Shown: piece by piece, positions 1 to 15,000 of the stretch
How positions within the stretch are numbered: the stretch's first letter is position 1
Layout: each line of letters opens with the position of its first letter
Origin: Pseudooceanicola nanhaiensis
GTDB lineage: Bacteria; Pseudomonadota; Alphaproteobacteria; Rhodobacterales; Rhodobacteraceae
Direction: 5' to 3'
NCBI RefSeq assembly: GCF_020171315.1
Contig: NZ_JAIUZP010000001.1
Coordinates: 930,001-994,000, forward strand
DNA: 64,000 nucleotides
Notes under the pieces: model-generated
The model's input: the letters and a program-made list of their open reading frames with translations, nothing else
The model's database searches: none
What the model was told of the DNA's origin: nothing
Program-made: the position numbers and the translations under genes

Positions 1-3000
1 GCGAGGCCGGCGCCGGTGGCGGCGTGAGCGTGGGCGCGGCCCTTGCGCTGACGGTCAGCAGCTCCGTTTCGGAGGCCGAACTGCAGGGCGTGAGCCTCAC
101 CGCCGAGGGGCTGACGCTCGAAGCCTCGAACAACGCGGAGTCCGATGCGGTGGCCGATGCCTCCGCCTCTGCGGGTGACGGCGACTCGGTCGGGATCGCC
201 GTTGCGATCAACTATGCCGAGATGTCGAACACCGCGGCGATCAACACGGGCTCCGTGCTGACGCTGGGGGCCGCCGGGCTGACGCTGGCCGCGACGATGC
301 GGGATGTGGACGGCGAGGGCACCCATCGCTTCGGTGCCGCGGCGCAGTCCGGCGCATCCGGAGGCGGGACCGGCGTGGCGGGGGCCTTCGCCCTCGGCAT
401 CACCAACGCGGACACCCGCGCCGCCATCGAAACCGGTACGACCACCACGATCACCGGGGCGGGCGACGTCTCGATGACGGCCGCCTCCACCACCTCCGCG
501 CCCACCCGCGACGGAGAGGAGGGTACGGCCGATGCCGCTGCGGACGCGGTCTTCGCCGGCACCTCCAGCACCGATACCGAGACCACCGGCGTGGGCGTTT
601 CCATCGCCATCGGGGTCGAGGACATCCATACCGAGGCCGAACTGGCCGACGCGGCCATCCTGACCGGCGCGGGCGACCTGACGCTGGACGCCTCGGGCGA
701 TTACGAAAGCCAGACGGTCGCCAAGTCGGGCACCGACGGCGGTGGATCGGGCGGGGCGGGCTCGCTTGCCGTGACCGTGCACAACCGCGAGACGAAGGCC
801 CGGATCGGCGAGGGCGACGGCCTGACGCTCGACGGGACCCTGACCGCCTCTGCCGACCATTCCGGCGAGAGCGTGACCAAGGGCGACAGCACGATGAAGG
901 GTTCGGGCACGGCTGTCGGGGTGACGATTGCCGTGGCCTATGTCGATGACGATGGCGTGGCAGAGCTGAACCAGGACGTGACCGCCGATGGGTCGGTCCT
1001 GCTGGACGCCGATGTGGACAGTTCCTCCGAGGTCGAGGTGATCGCCTCTGCCGAGGGCGCGGATTCCGACGACGAGGACGAGACCACCGCCGATCAGCAG
1101 AACGACAAGGCCACCGCCCTTGGGCAGGAGAAATCGAACGGCAGCACCGACGGCAAGACGCTGGATGGCGCGAAGAGCGCGAACAACGATTCCGGCGGCG
1201 GCGCCTCGGGAGATGTCTCGGTCTCGGCGGCCCTTGGGGTGAACGTGGCCAATGCTTCCGCTCTGGCCACCATCGCCGACGGGCTGACCATCACCGCGGA
1301 TGCGGATGACAACAACAATGGGACCGGCATCGTCTCGGTCACCGCCAGCAACAACCTCGACGCGACGACCAGCGCCGATGCCAGCGCCAAGACCACGGCA
1401 GACGGCACCGGTGTCGGGATCGCCGTGTCGATCAACGTCGGCATCATGTCGAACCGGGCGATCATCGGGGACGGCACGACCATCGTAGCGGACGGGCTGA
1501 CCCTCGCCGCGACCACCCGCGCCCTGACCGGGGATGACGAACACAGCTTCAACGCGACTTCCAAATCGGGGGCCTCGGGCGGCAGCACCGGCGTCGCCGG
1601 CTCCTTCGCCCTCAGCTTCGAGGATGCGGACACCCAGGCGCTCTTCGGTGCCGACCAGGACGGCAATGACGACGGGACGGCCAGCCTGACCCTGCACGGC
1701 GGTGCCGTGAACGTCGACGCGCAGAGCAAGCTCAGCAATGTGACCCTCGCCGAAGGCTCGGCCGAGGCCAGCGGCAGCAGCTCCACCTCGGTCGGGATCT
1801 CGATCGCGCTCGGCATTTCGCTCAACGACACCGTGGCCCGGATCGAGGATGGCGCGGCGCTTGGCGGCTCGGCCTCCAGCTTCACGCTCGACGCGGATCA
1901 GGACAGCACGACCACCACCACCGGCAAGGCCGGTGCGCAGGGCGGCAGCAGCACCAACGTGGGCGGCGCGGTGGCGATCTCCTACGTCGAGAACCGCACC
2001 GATGCCGAGATCGGTACCATGGCCATCGGCGACGGGGCGATCACCCTTGGCGGCGGCACGCTGCGCGCCAAGGCCGAAAGCGACAACACCGTCACCACCG
2101 TCTCTGACGGCGAGGTCGAGGGCGGCAAGACCGGCATCGGCATCTCGATCGCGCTGAACATCGTGCTGATCGACACCGACACGCTGGCCGGGCGCGACTT
2201 CTCGGGGGCGGGCACCGTGACGATCATGGCCGACAGCGAGGCCGACGTGACCTCCGAGGCCAAGGCCGGCGCCGAGGGCCAGTCCTCGGGCGGCAGCGAC
2301 AGCGACAGCGAGACGGCGAACCAGACCGGCTTTGCCCAGAACCAGTCTGGCGGCTCCGTCACGCCGACCGCGAACGGGTCCAGCAACGTGACGAGCGGCT
2401 CTCTGGATCAGGCCGACACGAATTCCAGCGCCGAATCCGGTCAGTCGACCGGCACCAGCGGCGGCACCAAGGTGGGCGCCGCGGTGGTGGTGAACTACCT
2501 CGACCTCGACAACACCACGACGATCAAGACCGGCACCAGCATCACCGGCTCCGGGGCGATCACCGTTGCCTCCGACATGGCCGTGGACACCCGCGGCATC
2601 GCCAATGCCACCACGGTCGATGTGACCAACGCCAACGGCAATGCCGTCTCGGCCGCCATCGGCGTGAACATCGCCGCGCTTGAAAACAAGGTCGCCATCG
2701 AGGACACCGGCGTCGTCCTGGGCGGCTCGGCAGTCGAGATCCGTGCCGTGACCCCGGACGAGGCCGATCCGAACGAATACCAGGTGCAGGCGCTTGCCGG
2801 TGCCGCGACAGGCAACAACGCCATCGCCGGGGGTATCTCGGTCAACTACGTCGACATCGACACTGCGGTGGATGTCGGCACTGGCGCGGACATCGACGCA
2901 AGCGCCGGGCCGGTGACGGTCAAGGCGACGTCCCACAACGAGGTGCAGAACCTCGCCGGCGGTGCGGCGCTGTCGCTGAAGAACGGCACCGGCGTTGGCC

Positions 3001-6000
3001 TTGCCGTGGCCGTGAACATCTACAACAACTTCGACACCAAGGTGACGGTGGGCACGGGTGCGGATCTCACCGCCCTGGGCGGCGCCGTCTCGGTGACGAC
3101 GGACGCCAGCCTCACCCCGATGAGCGACAGCCTGCAGTTGCTGAACACCGGCGATGACGAGGAGAGCGACCTCGACGACTTCCTGCAGGAACATCCCGTG
3201 TCCCTGACCAGCTTCGCCTCGGGCGTGGCGGTCGGCAACCAGGGCACCGCCGTTGGCGGCTCGGTCAACGTCAACGTCGTGCTGATGGAGACCAAGACGA
3301 CGGTCGAAGGCAATGTCACGCTCGACGGCGAGGACGGCGTCGAAGTCAGCGCCGAGGATGTCGTCGATATCTTCACCGGGGCCGGCGGGCTGGGGCTGTC
3401 GCTGGGCTCCAGCGGGGCGGGCATCGGTCTGGACGTGAATGTCATCGACCGCGAGACGATCACCACCGTCGGCACCCAGGCCGACATCGACGCCGCCGAT
3501 GGCGACGTGGTGATCAAGGCCGACAGCCACGATACGATTTCCTCCATCGCCGCGACGCTCGGGGTGAGTGGATCGGCCTCGGGCATCACCGCCTCGATCG
3601 GCGTGGTGGTCCTGCTGACCGAGACCAAGGCGATCGTGAGCAAGGGCGGCGGCACGCCGGGCACGCGCAGTTCGATCATCGCGGGCGGCGACGCCATGGT
3701 GGATGCGGACGGCCATCTGGACCTGCTGATGGTGGCGGGCGGCGCGGCCTTCGGCTCCAGCAGCGGCTTCGGCCTGTCGAGTGCGGTCTTCGTGCACGAG
3801 GATGACGTCTTTGCGCAGGTACTGGGCAATATTGACATCGACACCGACGGCGCGGCGGGCCTTCAGGTCACCGCCGACAGCTCCGAGGACATGGTCATCG
3901 TGGCCGCCGCCGGTGCGGGCGGGGCCTCGGGCGCAGCCGTGGGCGGCTCGGTCGTGGTGAATGTCCAGACCGAGACGACCCGCGCCAGCATTGGCGACGG
4001 CGCCGATGTGACGGCCCTCAGCGGCGGCTCCAATCCCGGTGTCACGGTCCACGCCGAGGACGAGACAGACATGATCGGCGTCGCCGGCTCTCTGGCGCTC
4101 TCGGGCGGGAGCGCCGGTGTCGGCGCCGGGGTGAACACCCATGTGCTCACCAAGACGACCGAGGCCTACATCACCGAAGGGGTCGAGATCGACGCCGACG
4201 GCAATGTGGTGGTCGAGGCCACCAACGACGAGGACTTCGGGACCTTCTCGCTGGCGGCGGGCGTCGGCAGCTCGGCCGGGATCACGATCACGGCGGATGT
4301 CTTCGTGGCCACGCTGGTCACGCGCGCCTACATCGGCGACGATCCCGTGACGGCGGCGGATGACGCGCTGCCGGCGGCGGATGTCTACACCGACGGCTCG
4401 GTGCTGGTGCAGGCCATCGACGAATCCGAATTCGACCTGATCATCGGCGGCCTATCGATCGGCGGCAGCGCCGGTGTCGGCGCCTCGGTCGGCGTCGTGG
4501 TAGTGGACAAGGACACCGATGCCTTCATCGGCGACGGGGCCTCGGTCACCGGCAAGGGCAACGTGGCGGGTGTGGGCGCGCGGATGGGCGTCTACGAGAT
4601 CAGCTATACCCCGGCCCCGGCAGACGCGACCATCGCGGACGAGGGAGGGCTGACGCCGGGAGCGGGCAGCCAGACGTCGCAGGCAAGCCTCAAGTCGGCA
4701 CTGCCCGGTGCCGATGACCTTGAGGTTGGCGTGCCGCCGCAGGGCGGGGACGAACTCTCGGTTCCCGATGACCTCGACAACGATGGCGGTTCCACGGACG
4801 AAGGCGTCAGCGACGACGGGGCGCTCAGCGGGTCGCGCGTGGCCCAGATGACCCCCGAGGCCGACTTCCGCGGCGTGGCGGTCTCCGCATCGGCCAAGGA
4901 CGATGTGGAGAGTTATGCGATCAACCTCGGCGGCGGCGGCACGGCGGCCGTGTCGGTCGGGGCCGCGGTCAACGTGATCGACAGCGATACCCAGGGCTTC
5001 ATCGGGCAGGGGGCCCAGATCAACCAGGCGCAGCCGCTGCAGGGGGCCAACGCCCACCAGTCGGTCCTCGTGGCCGCGGCGGGCGATTTCAACCATGTGG
5101 GCGTCGCCGCGGCAGGGGCCGTCAGCGGCACCGCCTCGATCGCGCCGGGCGTCGACGTCTCGGTCATCAAGCTGAACACGCTGGCCACCATCGGCAGTTC
5201 GGTCGTCATCGATGCCGAGGATGACGTGGTCGTCGTGGCCAACAACAGCGGCAAGATCCTCCTCGTGGCGGCGGGCGTCTCTGTCTCGGGAACCTTCAGC
5301 CTGTCGGGCGGGGTCAACGTCCTGAGCTTCGACAATAACACCAAGGCCACGGTGGGCGCGCTCAGCGACATCGAGGCCGGCGGCGACGTGGCCGTGCTGG
5401 CCAAGGACGACAGCGAGGTGCTGGTGATCTCGGGCGCGGTCGCCCTCAGCGGCGGCGCGGCGCTTGGCGCCGGTGTCGGGGTCATCGTCTTCAACAAGGA
5501 CACCTCGGCCACCATTTCCGACGGTGCGCAGATCGACGCGGCGGGCACCGATCCGACGCTGTCCCCGGTCTCCGGGATCGACGGCGTGCTGACCGGGGCT
5601 AACACCGACGGCTCCTTCACCCGCACGGACGATGCCCATGGCGTCATCGTGCAGGCCGAAAGCAGCGAGAAGATCACCACAATCTCCATCGCCGGTGCCG
5701 TCGGCTTCTACGCGGGCATCGCCGGGGCCATCACGGTCACGCTGATCGACAGCGACACGACCGCGCGGATCGGAGACAACGTCAAGCTGAACCAGCGCAG
5801 CGGCAAGTACACCGACCACACCGTCGGCGCGACGCAGGGCGTCTACGTGAATGCGGCCAACGACGTTTCGATCCTCGAGGCGACCGGCGCCATCGGTGGT
5901 GGCATTGCCGGGATCGCGGGGGCGATCAGCGTCGGCACCGTGAAGAACGACACCAATGCCTCGATCGGGACCGGCGCGCTGGTTCACGCGGCCAATGACC

Positions 6001-9000
6001 TCGAGATAAACGCGCTTGCGGATCGCCACCTCAAGGGCTTCTCGCTCTCGGCCTCGGGCGGGGTCGCGGCGCTTGGCGCCTCCGTCTCGGTCTGGTCCGT
6101 GGGCGAGGAATTCACCTCCGAGTACGAGGACAACAACTCCGAGAACACGGACGCCACGAATGACCAGTATTCGGGCGGCGTGAACAACACGTCGAACGCG
6201 CTGCAGGGAGACGGCGGCAATTCCGCCGACACCGAAGCGGCCCAGCAGGGCGGTGACGCCTCCGAGAGCGTGGCCGGGAACCTCGATGAATTCGATGACG
6301 GGGGCAATCCGAACTCCGCGGATGCCAAGGTCGCCGATGCCATGGGGCAGGCCTCTGCCAAGATCACGACGAACAAGCTCGACGGGACGGCCTTCGCCAA
6401 CCAGCTGGCCGCCGCACCGCTGACCAACACCGATCTGAGCGTGGGCCCGGTGCGCGGCGTCAATGCCGTGGCCGAAGGCGGCACCTATGTCATCGGCGAT
6501 GACGTGGGTATCTCGGGCTTCGAGCGGGTCCAGATGGATGGCATCGTCGGCAATGCCGCCGGCGGTCTTGTCGGCGTCGGAGCGGCCATCGCGATCTTCA
6601 ACGTCTCCTCCGTCGTGCTGGCCCGCATGGGCGGCGACTGGACCATTGGCGGAATGCTCGACATCGAGGCCGAGGGCGGGCGCGCGGTGACCTACTACAC
6701 GGTCGTCGGTCAGGCGGGCTTCGTCGGCATCGGCGGGGCCGTGACCGTCATCAACGACAACAGCCGCCAGACGGCCGAGATCTCGAACGGGACGGTGGTG
6801 CGCGGGGCGGAGTCCGTCCTGGTGGACGCCTACAACGACCAGTTCATCGAGACCAACACCTATGGCTTCCAGGCCGGGGCGGTGGCGCTCGGCGTGTCCT
6901 GGACCGACATCAATACCAATGATTCCAGCGGTGCCACGACCGAGACGCTGGCCCGTATCGGGGACAATGCGACCATCGGGACCGGTGATGACGAGGTCGG
7001 TGGCGTGACCGTCAGGGCCCGGAGCGACATCGATGTGACCGCCAACACCCTCGGCGGCGCAGTCGGGGTCGTGGGCGGCTCGTTCAACTTTACCTTCATC
7101 GACACCAATCCCAAGGTCTCGGCCGAGGTCGGCAACTCCGTCACCGTGAATGCGGCCAGCCTGATGTCGGTCGATGCGCTGACGGACCATGACATCGCGG
7201 GCGATCTGCTGACCGTGGCCGTGGGCTTCGTCGGCGCGGGCGTCAGCCTGGCGCGGGTCAAGCTGAACCCGGACATCAACGCCAGCATCGGCACCGGCCT
7301 CACCGCCTCGACGCAGGGCCTGCGGGTCCGGGCGCTGGGGAACTATACCGATGGCGAGGTGGTGCGCGGCGGACAGGGCGCCTTCGCTGACGCGGATGCG
7401 GGCGGCGGCGGCATCGTCTCGGGGCAGGGCGCGATCCCGCTGGCCGAGAACAACGCCGACGTCACCGCGAGCATCGGGTCGGGCGGCGACATCAACGCGG
7501 GCTCCGGCAACCTCAGCGTGAAGGCGCTCAGCAGCGTCCTTGCGCTGGCGGATGCGGATGCCGTGTCGCTGGGGATCGCGGCGGTCGGCGCCTCCATAGC
7601 CAAGGCCGAGGCCAGCGGCACCGTCACCGCCACGATGAACGGCCATGTGACCGGCGCGCTCGACATGATCGTGCTGGCGGGCGGGCACAGCGAGGCCTAC
7701 GCCTTCTCCGACGCCACCACCGATGGGCTGGTCTCGGTCAACCTGCCGCTGGCAGAGGCAAAGGCCTCGCCGGTGCTCTCCGCCTCCATCGGGGCCGGGA
7801 CCATTGTGGACATTTCGGGCGACCTGAGCGTCCAGGCCGTCTCGGTCGGCGAGGCCGAGGCCGGGACCAACGCGCAGCCGACGCTGTCGGCGATCGGCGT
7901 GGGCGTGATGGATGCCCGGGCCTACGTGAACCCGGTTCTCACCGCCACGATCGGCAGCGGCGCCGATATCACCGCCGCCTCGGCCACGATCCTGACCGAG
8001 CACAACTTCGGCGAGGCGAATGCCGGCAAGGGGGCCACCGCGGAGGCCGAGGCCGGGGCCAGCTTCTCGATCCTGGGGCAGGCGCAGTACACCGATGCCG
8101 TGGCCGATGCGAACGCCAGCCTCGACAGCTCGCTGGGGGGGGACGTCACCATGGACCTCGCCGCGGGCGGGCTGATCATCCGGGCCCGGGCCGCGAACAA
8201 CGCCCGTGCCATCGCGGACGGGCAGGCAATCGGCCTTCTGGCCGGGTTCGGCGAGATCGATTCCGACGCGCAGGCCACCGGCACCGCCAAGGCGGGGATC
8301 GCCGACAGCACGATCAATCCCACCGGGGAGGCCCGCATCACCGCAGGCTCGCTGATCATCGAGGCCTCGAGCCAGGACAGCGCGGTCGCGGATTCCGACG
8401 CGGCCGGCGGTGGCCTTGTGGAAAATACCGACAACGACGCCATCGCGACGGTCGGCTCCACCGCGGGCGACTACAAGACCGCCCACGCCTATGTCGGCCA
8501 GAAGAGCTCCCTTGCCATCGCGGGCACCATGCGGTTGAGCGCCGTGGCCACCCCCGAGGCGGACGCCCTCTCCACGGGCCGCAAGGGCGGCGTGGTCTCT
8601 GTTGGCGGGTCGCTCGCCACCGCGAACATCAATCCCGTGGTCACGGCGGAGCTGGAGACCTCCTCGGTCATCTCGGCGGGCGGAAACGTCACCATCGAGG
8701 CCATTGCCAAGCCCCAGGACGGCACCGCGCCCGACTACAGCCTGGAAGGGGTTTCTGCCTCTGCCGACACAATCACCGTATCGAACCACGGGCTCGAATC
8801 CGGGCAGATCTTGGAATACGATCCGAACGGCTTCACGGTGATCGGCGGGCTCGAAGGGCCCACGACCGAGACCGTTGAGGCCCCCGGCGGCGGCGAGGAA
8901 GCCCAGCAAGTGAACCGGGAATACGCGGTGTTGGTCCTCGACAACGACACGATCGCCTTCGGCGCCGATTTCTCCGGCGATCCGTTCAACCCGTCCTATG

Positions 9001-12000
9001 ATCCGCTCTCCGAACTGCCGGTCGGCATCGACGAGGACACCGAGACGATCTACTTCACGCAGGAGCATGGCCTGCAGGACGGGGACGAGGTCCGGCTCTA
9101 CGTCACCGACGGGACGGCCAGCAACATCGGCCTGCAGACCGGTGTGACCTACTACGTCATCAAGGTGGACGACACGGCGATCCGCCTGACCGACAGCGCC
9201 GCCAAGGTGAGCGACGCGGAAAGCTCGGTCTACGTGGACCTCTTCAAGCCGCAGAACGTCGACACCGCGGATGACACGATCACCATCACCAACCATGGGC
9301 TGCTGGACGGCCAGGCGGTGACCTACGTCGCCCCCGAAGGCCAGACCTTCACCACCCGGCAGGTGGACGTGACCACCACGCTGGTGGACGGCAAGCTGCA
9401 ACCGCACCCGGCGAGCGACGTGGAATCCGCCAACAACATCGTCTTCGTCTACGACGAGGGCAACGACGAGGGCGAACCGCGCGCCCATGGCTTCGCCAAC
9501 GGCACCCGCGTGATGTACCTGGTCGAGGCCGCCGACAGCACGGCCACCCCGATCGGTGGCCTGACGGCGGGCGATCTCTACTACGTGGTCACCAGCGGGT
9601 CCGGCAGCTCGGAACTGCAGCTGAAGAACGGCGACACGCTGGACAACCTCTCGGTCTACTATGTCCGGACTCCGTCCGGCGATCAGATCGTGCGCACCGA
9701 TGGCCAGGACTGGGCCGATGACGGCTTCGGCGCCGGTGTCACGGTGATCCTCTCCGACAGCGACGGCAACGACGGCAGCTACGTGATCTCCAGCGCCAAC
9801 GGCAGCACGCTGAACCTGGCCAGCGATCTCAGCCACATCGAACGCATCGACCAGTCGATGACCGTGGGCACCTGGGATGACGGGGGCACCGACCGGCTGA
9901 CCCTGACGCTCAGCAGCGGGACCTGGGCCAGCGAGGGCTTCAACTCGGGGACCGTGTTCCTCTACAACATCAACGGCGTGCCGAACGGCAGCTCCGCCAC
10001 CATCGAGGCGGTGACCAATGGCGGCACCACGATCCGGCTGAGCCGGGCCGCCGCCGGTGCGACGCTGGGCGTCGACAGCGACGCCTATGTCCAGAGCACC
10101 GGTTCCGCCGATCAGGCCGACTTCGACAGCCCGATCCTCGCGCTCGACCCGAACAAGGACGACAGCGACATCCACACGCTGATCCGCGCCTCCGACCTGC
10201 CGATCGGCGGGCTGGAAAGCGGTAAGACCTACTATGTCGACCTCTTTGCCGGAAACGAGGCGAACGAGTTCCAGCTGCGCGATGCCAACGGCACGCTGAT
10301 CCAGCTGTCGCCCGTGGCCGCCACCGGCGTGCTGAACCACCGCATCGAGGCCCGTGCGCTCGACATCGACGCGGGCGGCGGCGAGTTCCAGCTGCGGGTG
10401 AACATCACCAGCAATGCGATCTCGGGGACGCAGTACATTCTGGGACCGGGCGGCGTCTCGCTCAGCCTGATCGCGCCGCAAAGCGGGGACGGCACCTCCT
10501 CGGCCACGGCAAAGGGCTCGTCCGGCTCCTTCGTCGGCGTGAATTCCAACAAGGGCACGCTGGGCATGTCGCCCAAAGTGAATGCCGACGCCAGCGCGGC
10601 GCTGCTGAATTCGGGCGGCGACGTGACGATCAAGAGCCTCGCCTTCACCCGCTCCACCACCAGCGCCAACAACGGCTCTGGCGGGTTCGTGGCGGTCGGG
10701 AACACCAAGTCGGACGTGAATTCGCGCCTCGACAGCGATGCGACCGTGGGGGCAGGGGCGGCGATCACCGCCTCGGGCAATTTCACGATGGAGGCGGACG
10801 CCTTCGGCAATTCCTCGGCCTCGACCCGGGACAATACCGGCGGCTTCGTCGGCAGCGCGAATGCGGACGCCGATGTGGACCTCGACTACGAGACGCTGGT
10901 GACCGTGGGCGCCAATGCGATCATCCACGCGGGCGAGACGGCCAAGCTGCGTGCCTCCTCGGGCGTGCGGGGCAGTTCCAGCGCCGTGGCGCGCGGGGTG
11001 GGCTTCGGCGGCAATGCCGATGCCAATGCGACCTTCATCAGCGACGTGGCGGATACAAAGACCTCCATCGGCAGCTCGGCCCTGATCGAGGGCCGCGAGG
11101 TGCTGCTGATCGCCAAGGTGGACGACATCTATGATGGCGGCGACGATGACGGCGTGATCGACCCCGAGACCCGCGCGGTCAACATCGAGGTCAACACCGA
11201 CGGGCGCGCCGGCGGCTTCTACTCCGAGGCGGAGGCGATCAACGAGCTGACCTATAACGCCGATACCGAGGTCGAGATCGGCGGCGACGCCAGCATCACC
11301 GGCTTCGAGGGCGTCGACCTGCTGGCCACCCATGACGGGGTTCGGACCTATTCCAAGGCCTTCTCCCGTTCCTCCGGCCTGTTCGGGGACGTCGATTCCG
11401 ATGCGCACAACAGCACCACGACGGACAGCGACATCGACGCCGAGCAGGATGCGCTCGTCACCGCCGGGCCGCGGATCGTGAATGGCGTGAACCCGGGCGA
11501 AAGCACCGAGCTTTCGCAGTTCATGGCCAGCGAATTGCGCCTAGCGCTCTATGCAAACACCGACAACACCGACATCGACTATGGCAAGAACGGTCGGGTC
11601 TCTAAACGCTCGCTTGCCACCGGGGGCTCATCCGAGCCGGGCTCCTACTCCAATCAGGAGCTGATCGACTTTGACAGCGATGTGCTGATCCTCTCGGGCC
11701 GCTCGCCGGACCTGAAGACCATCAAGATCGGCATCAACCCCTTCGGCGAGATCGAGGGCGCGGTCGAGATCACCATCGACGACACCGCCGGGGGCGGGGC
11801 GCAGGACAAGCGGTCGGGCACGATCCTGAGCGACGACATCATCGTCAACGACATCCTCAACCCCGGCCCGGGCGACGTGGCCTTCTACTCGGACGAGATC
11901 AACGGCGGGTCCGGCTCGGACGACTACGACGGCACCTGGACCTTCCGCCAGTCGCTGGAAAAGGTCACCATCGTCAACGAGTCCGACAAGGATCTGGTGA

Positions 12001-15000
12001 TCAACCAGATCAACGTCGCCGCTGTGGAACAGCCCATCGTCTGGCTGCGCCCCGAGCCCGAGATGTCCGCCGGGGATGTGGACCTCGAATTCAATGTGGT
12101 GGCCGACGTGGCGCCGACGCTGATCGAGATCCTGAACACCGGCAATTCGAACATCATCATCGACGGCACGATCAACAACCCGATCGGCACCACCTCCGTC
12201 GTCAACACCGGCGGCGGGACAGGCGGCTCGATCCTGTCGGCGGAATCCCGTGGCGAGGCCGGCACCGGCGAGCCTACGACCGACGATCTGATCGCGGCCA
12301 CCAATGCGCTGATCCGGACCAACATCCTGAACATCGACGCCACCAATGACGTCGGCTCAGGCGCGGACCGGATCAACGTGGATACGGTGGACGCGGATGC
12401 CGTGCCTGCCGCGCACCGGTTCCTCGCCGGGCAGGTGAGCGGTGTCACCGATGAGATCCTGCTGGGCCAGAGCTCCAAGTTCATCGACAACCAGCTGGTG
12501 CAATATTCCGTCGGCGCCGGCTCTGCCGCCATCGGCGGGCTGGTGGACGGCGGCTACTACTATGTCACCCGTCCGGGGGGCGTCGGCTCCAGCAGCATCC
12601 AGCTGAGCGCGACTCTGGGGGGCGCGGTGATCAACCTGACGCCGGGCGCCACGGCGACGGACGCTTACACCCTGACGTCGGTCGAGGTCTTCACCGTCGA
12701 CGCGGGCGAGGACATCTTCCTGGACGTTGGCGCGCTGAAGCGCACGGGCACCAATGTCGGCACCTATGTGGTCGAGATCGACCGCATTGCGGCTGGTCAC
12801 ACTGCCGACGTGCTGCTGCAACACGGCCTCTACCAGACCGGCGACGGTACGGCGGGCGGGGTGCTGGTGAAATCGCCCCACGACAGCGACGGGCTGCCGG
12901 CGACCTACTACTACTTCCGCCCCGACCGGCCGCTGGATGCGCCCGGCGTCAGCCGCGGGCTCTATGCCAGCGCCACCTCAGACGTGGCCGAGACGACCTA
13001 TGACTTCCGCGGTCTCGACCTGACCGGACTGCGCACGTTGCCCGGGCTGCAATCGGGCCTGGAAGACGACAGCGGCAACATCATCGTGGCGGCCGAGGAC
13101 CACGATCCCGCCGATCCCACGGTGAACATCCTGGGCATCTCCGAGGTGACGCGCAGCGGCACCGTGGTCGGCGCGGGCCATGTCTCGGCGCTGACGAACG
13201 GCTACATCGCCCTGACCGAGAAGACGGGCGACCTGCGCGTCGGCACCATCATGTCCACCGGCGAGGACGTTCTGCTCTACGCCCCGCTCAGCATCATCGA
13301 CGCCGAGGGCGACCTGAACACGGCGACCGCCGATGTCTCGGGCAACAACATCACGATGATCGCGGCCTCCTCCTTCGTGAACCCGGACGACGGCGACGTG
13401 GCGGGCGAGATCGTGACCCCGACCGTGGCCGACATCGGCGGCATCGGGCGGGGCGGCATCGGGCGCACCGACAACTTCCTGGAGATCAACGTGGCCTCGG
13501 CCGGGTCGGGCACCGGGGTGCTGCGCGCCTATGATGCGGCGGATACGCTGAACCGGACGCAGGGCATCTTCCTGGATGAGACGGCGGGCGACCTGCGGGT
13601 CTACATCGTCACCACGTTCCACGACGTGTCGCTGCGCACCACCGACGGCGCGATCGTCGACGCGAATGGCGATGACGCGACCCTGGCCAATGTGATCGCG
13701 CGCCAGATCGACCTGGATGCGAACGGGGACGGCGCCACCATCGGGACGCTGTTCAACCCGTTCGAGATCGACAGCCGAAATGCCTCCGGCCACCTGGAGG
13801 CCATCGCGACCAACCGCGGCCAGATGAGCGAGGAGGACGACCTCTCCGCCGACGCGGATGACGTGGGCCTGGAAGCCACGGACGACATCTTCCTGACCGA
13901 GGTGCGGGGGGAACTGCGTCTTGTCCTGGCCCACAGCTACGAGGGCAACATCCTCCTGACCGTCCGCGAGGGCGGCTCGGTCGATATCGACGGCGACGAC
14001 CTGCAGCTGGTGCAGGACGGCGCGGCCCGCTTTGCCGAGGCGAACGCCCTGGTCGCGCCCGGCCTGCATGACGATGCGCTGCGCATCCTGCCCCACGGCC
14101 TGATCCTGGCCGAACAGGGTGGCGTCTGGGTCTATGCGGGCGACGACATCGCGACGCATGAGAACAGCGCCGTGGTCGCCGCCAATGCGATCAACATCTA
14201 CGGCGACACCGCAGGGCTCTATGGCGATGAGATCGCCACCGATCCCGGCTATGGCGCCGAAATCGTGATGCGCGGCCAGATCATCGCCGGGGCCGTGATG
14301 GTGACGCTGGGCAATCGCGCGCCGGGCACGCCCCTGGGCACCCAGCGGATCGCGCCGATCGGAACCTTCCGCCCCGACGACAGCGACACCGGGACCAGCG
14401 ACGCGGACCGCATCGCCTCGATCTACGGCAACGACGACATGGACCTGATCCAGTTCGGCGACACCGGCGGGGCCGGGGGCACGACGGCCTGGGGCTCGGA
14501 CGGCTATGTCTTCCTGGGCTCCAAGACGCGGGCCTACGGCAGCGCCACCGCCGTGACCGGCGCCTATGCGACGCCCGACCTGCGCAATGACGGCGAGGAC
14601 CACTTCGTCGTCTACTACCTGCAGGATGCGGCCGCGCAGACCTCGCCGGCGATCCTGACCACGGGCTATGCCACCGATCCCTACGACAGCAGCGATCCGT
14701 TGAACGCGCTGGACGGCATCACCTATGACAATTCGGTCCTGGCCGAGCATACGCTGACCCTCGACGGTCAGTGCGACAGTGACACCTATGAGGTCTTGAC
14801 CCTCGGCTCGCAGGGCGATCAGCGGAACTATATCATCAACGTGCTCGACACCGGCGAGGAGGACGATGGCGTCGACGATCTGACGATCTACGGCTTCGAC
14901 AGCACCGCCAACGGCACCGAAGATCCGACCGACGACATCTTCCTGCTGCGCGCCGCCCATCACCTGCCGGGAGAGACCGCCTCGCGGCCCGGCTATGTGG

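Noticed and set aside
4452..11408. A 2,318-codon minus-strand frame under the repeat block
   Set aside because: Same cause. It follows the repeat periodicity of the sense strand and shows no start signal or domain.
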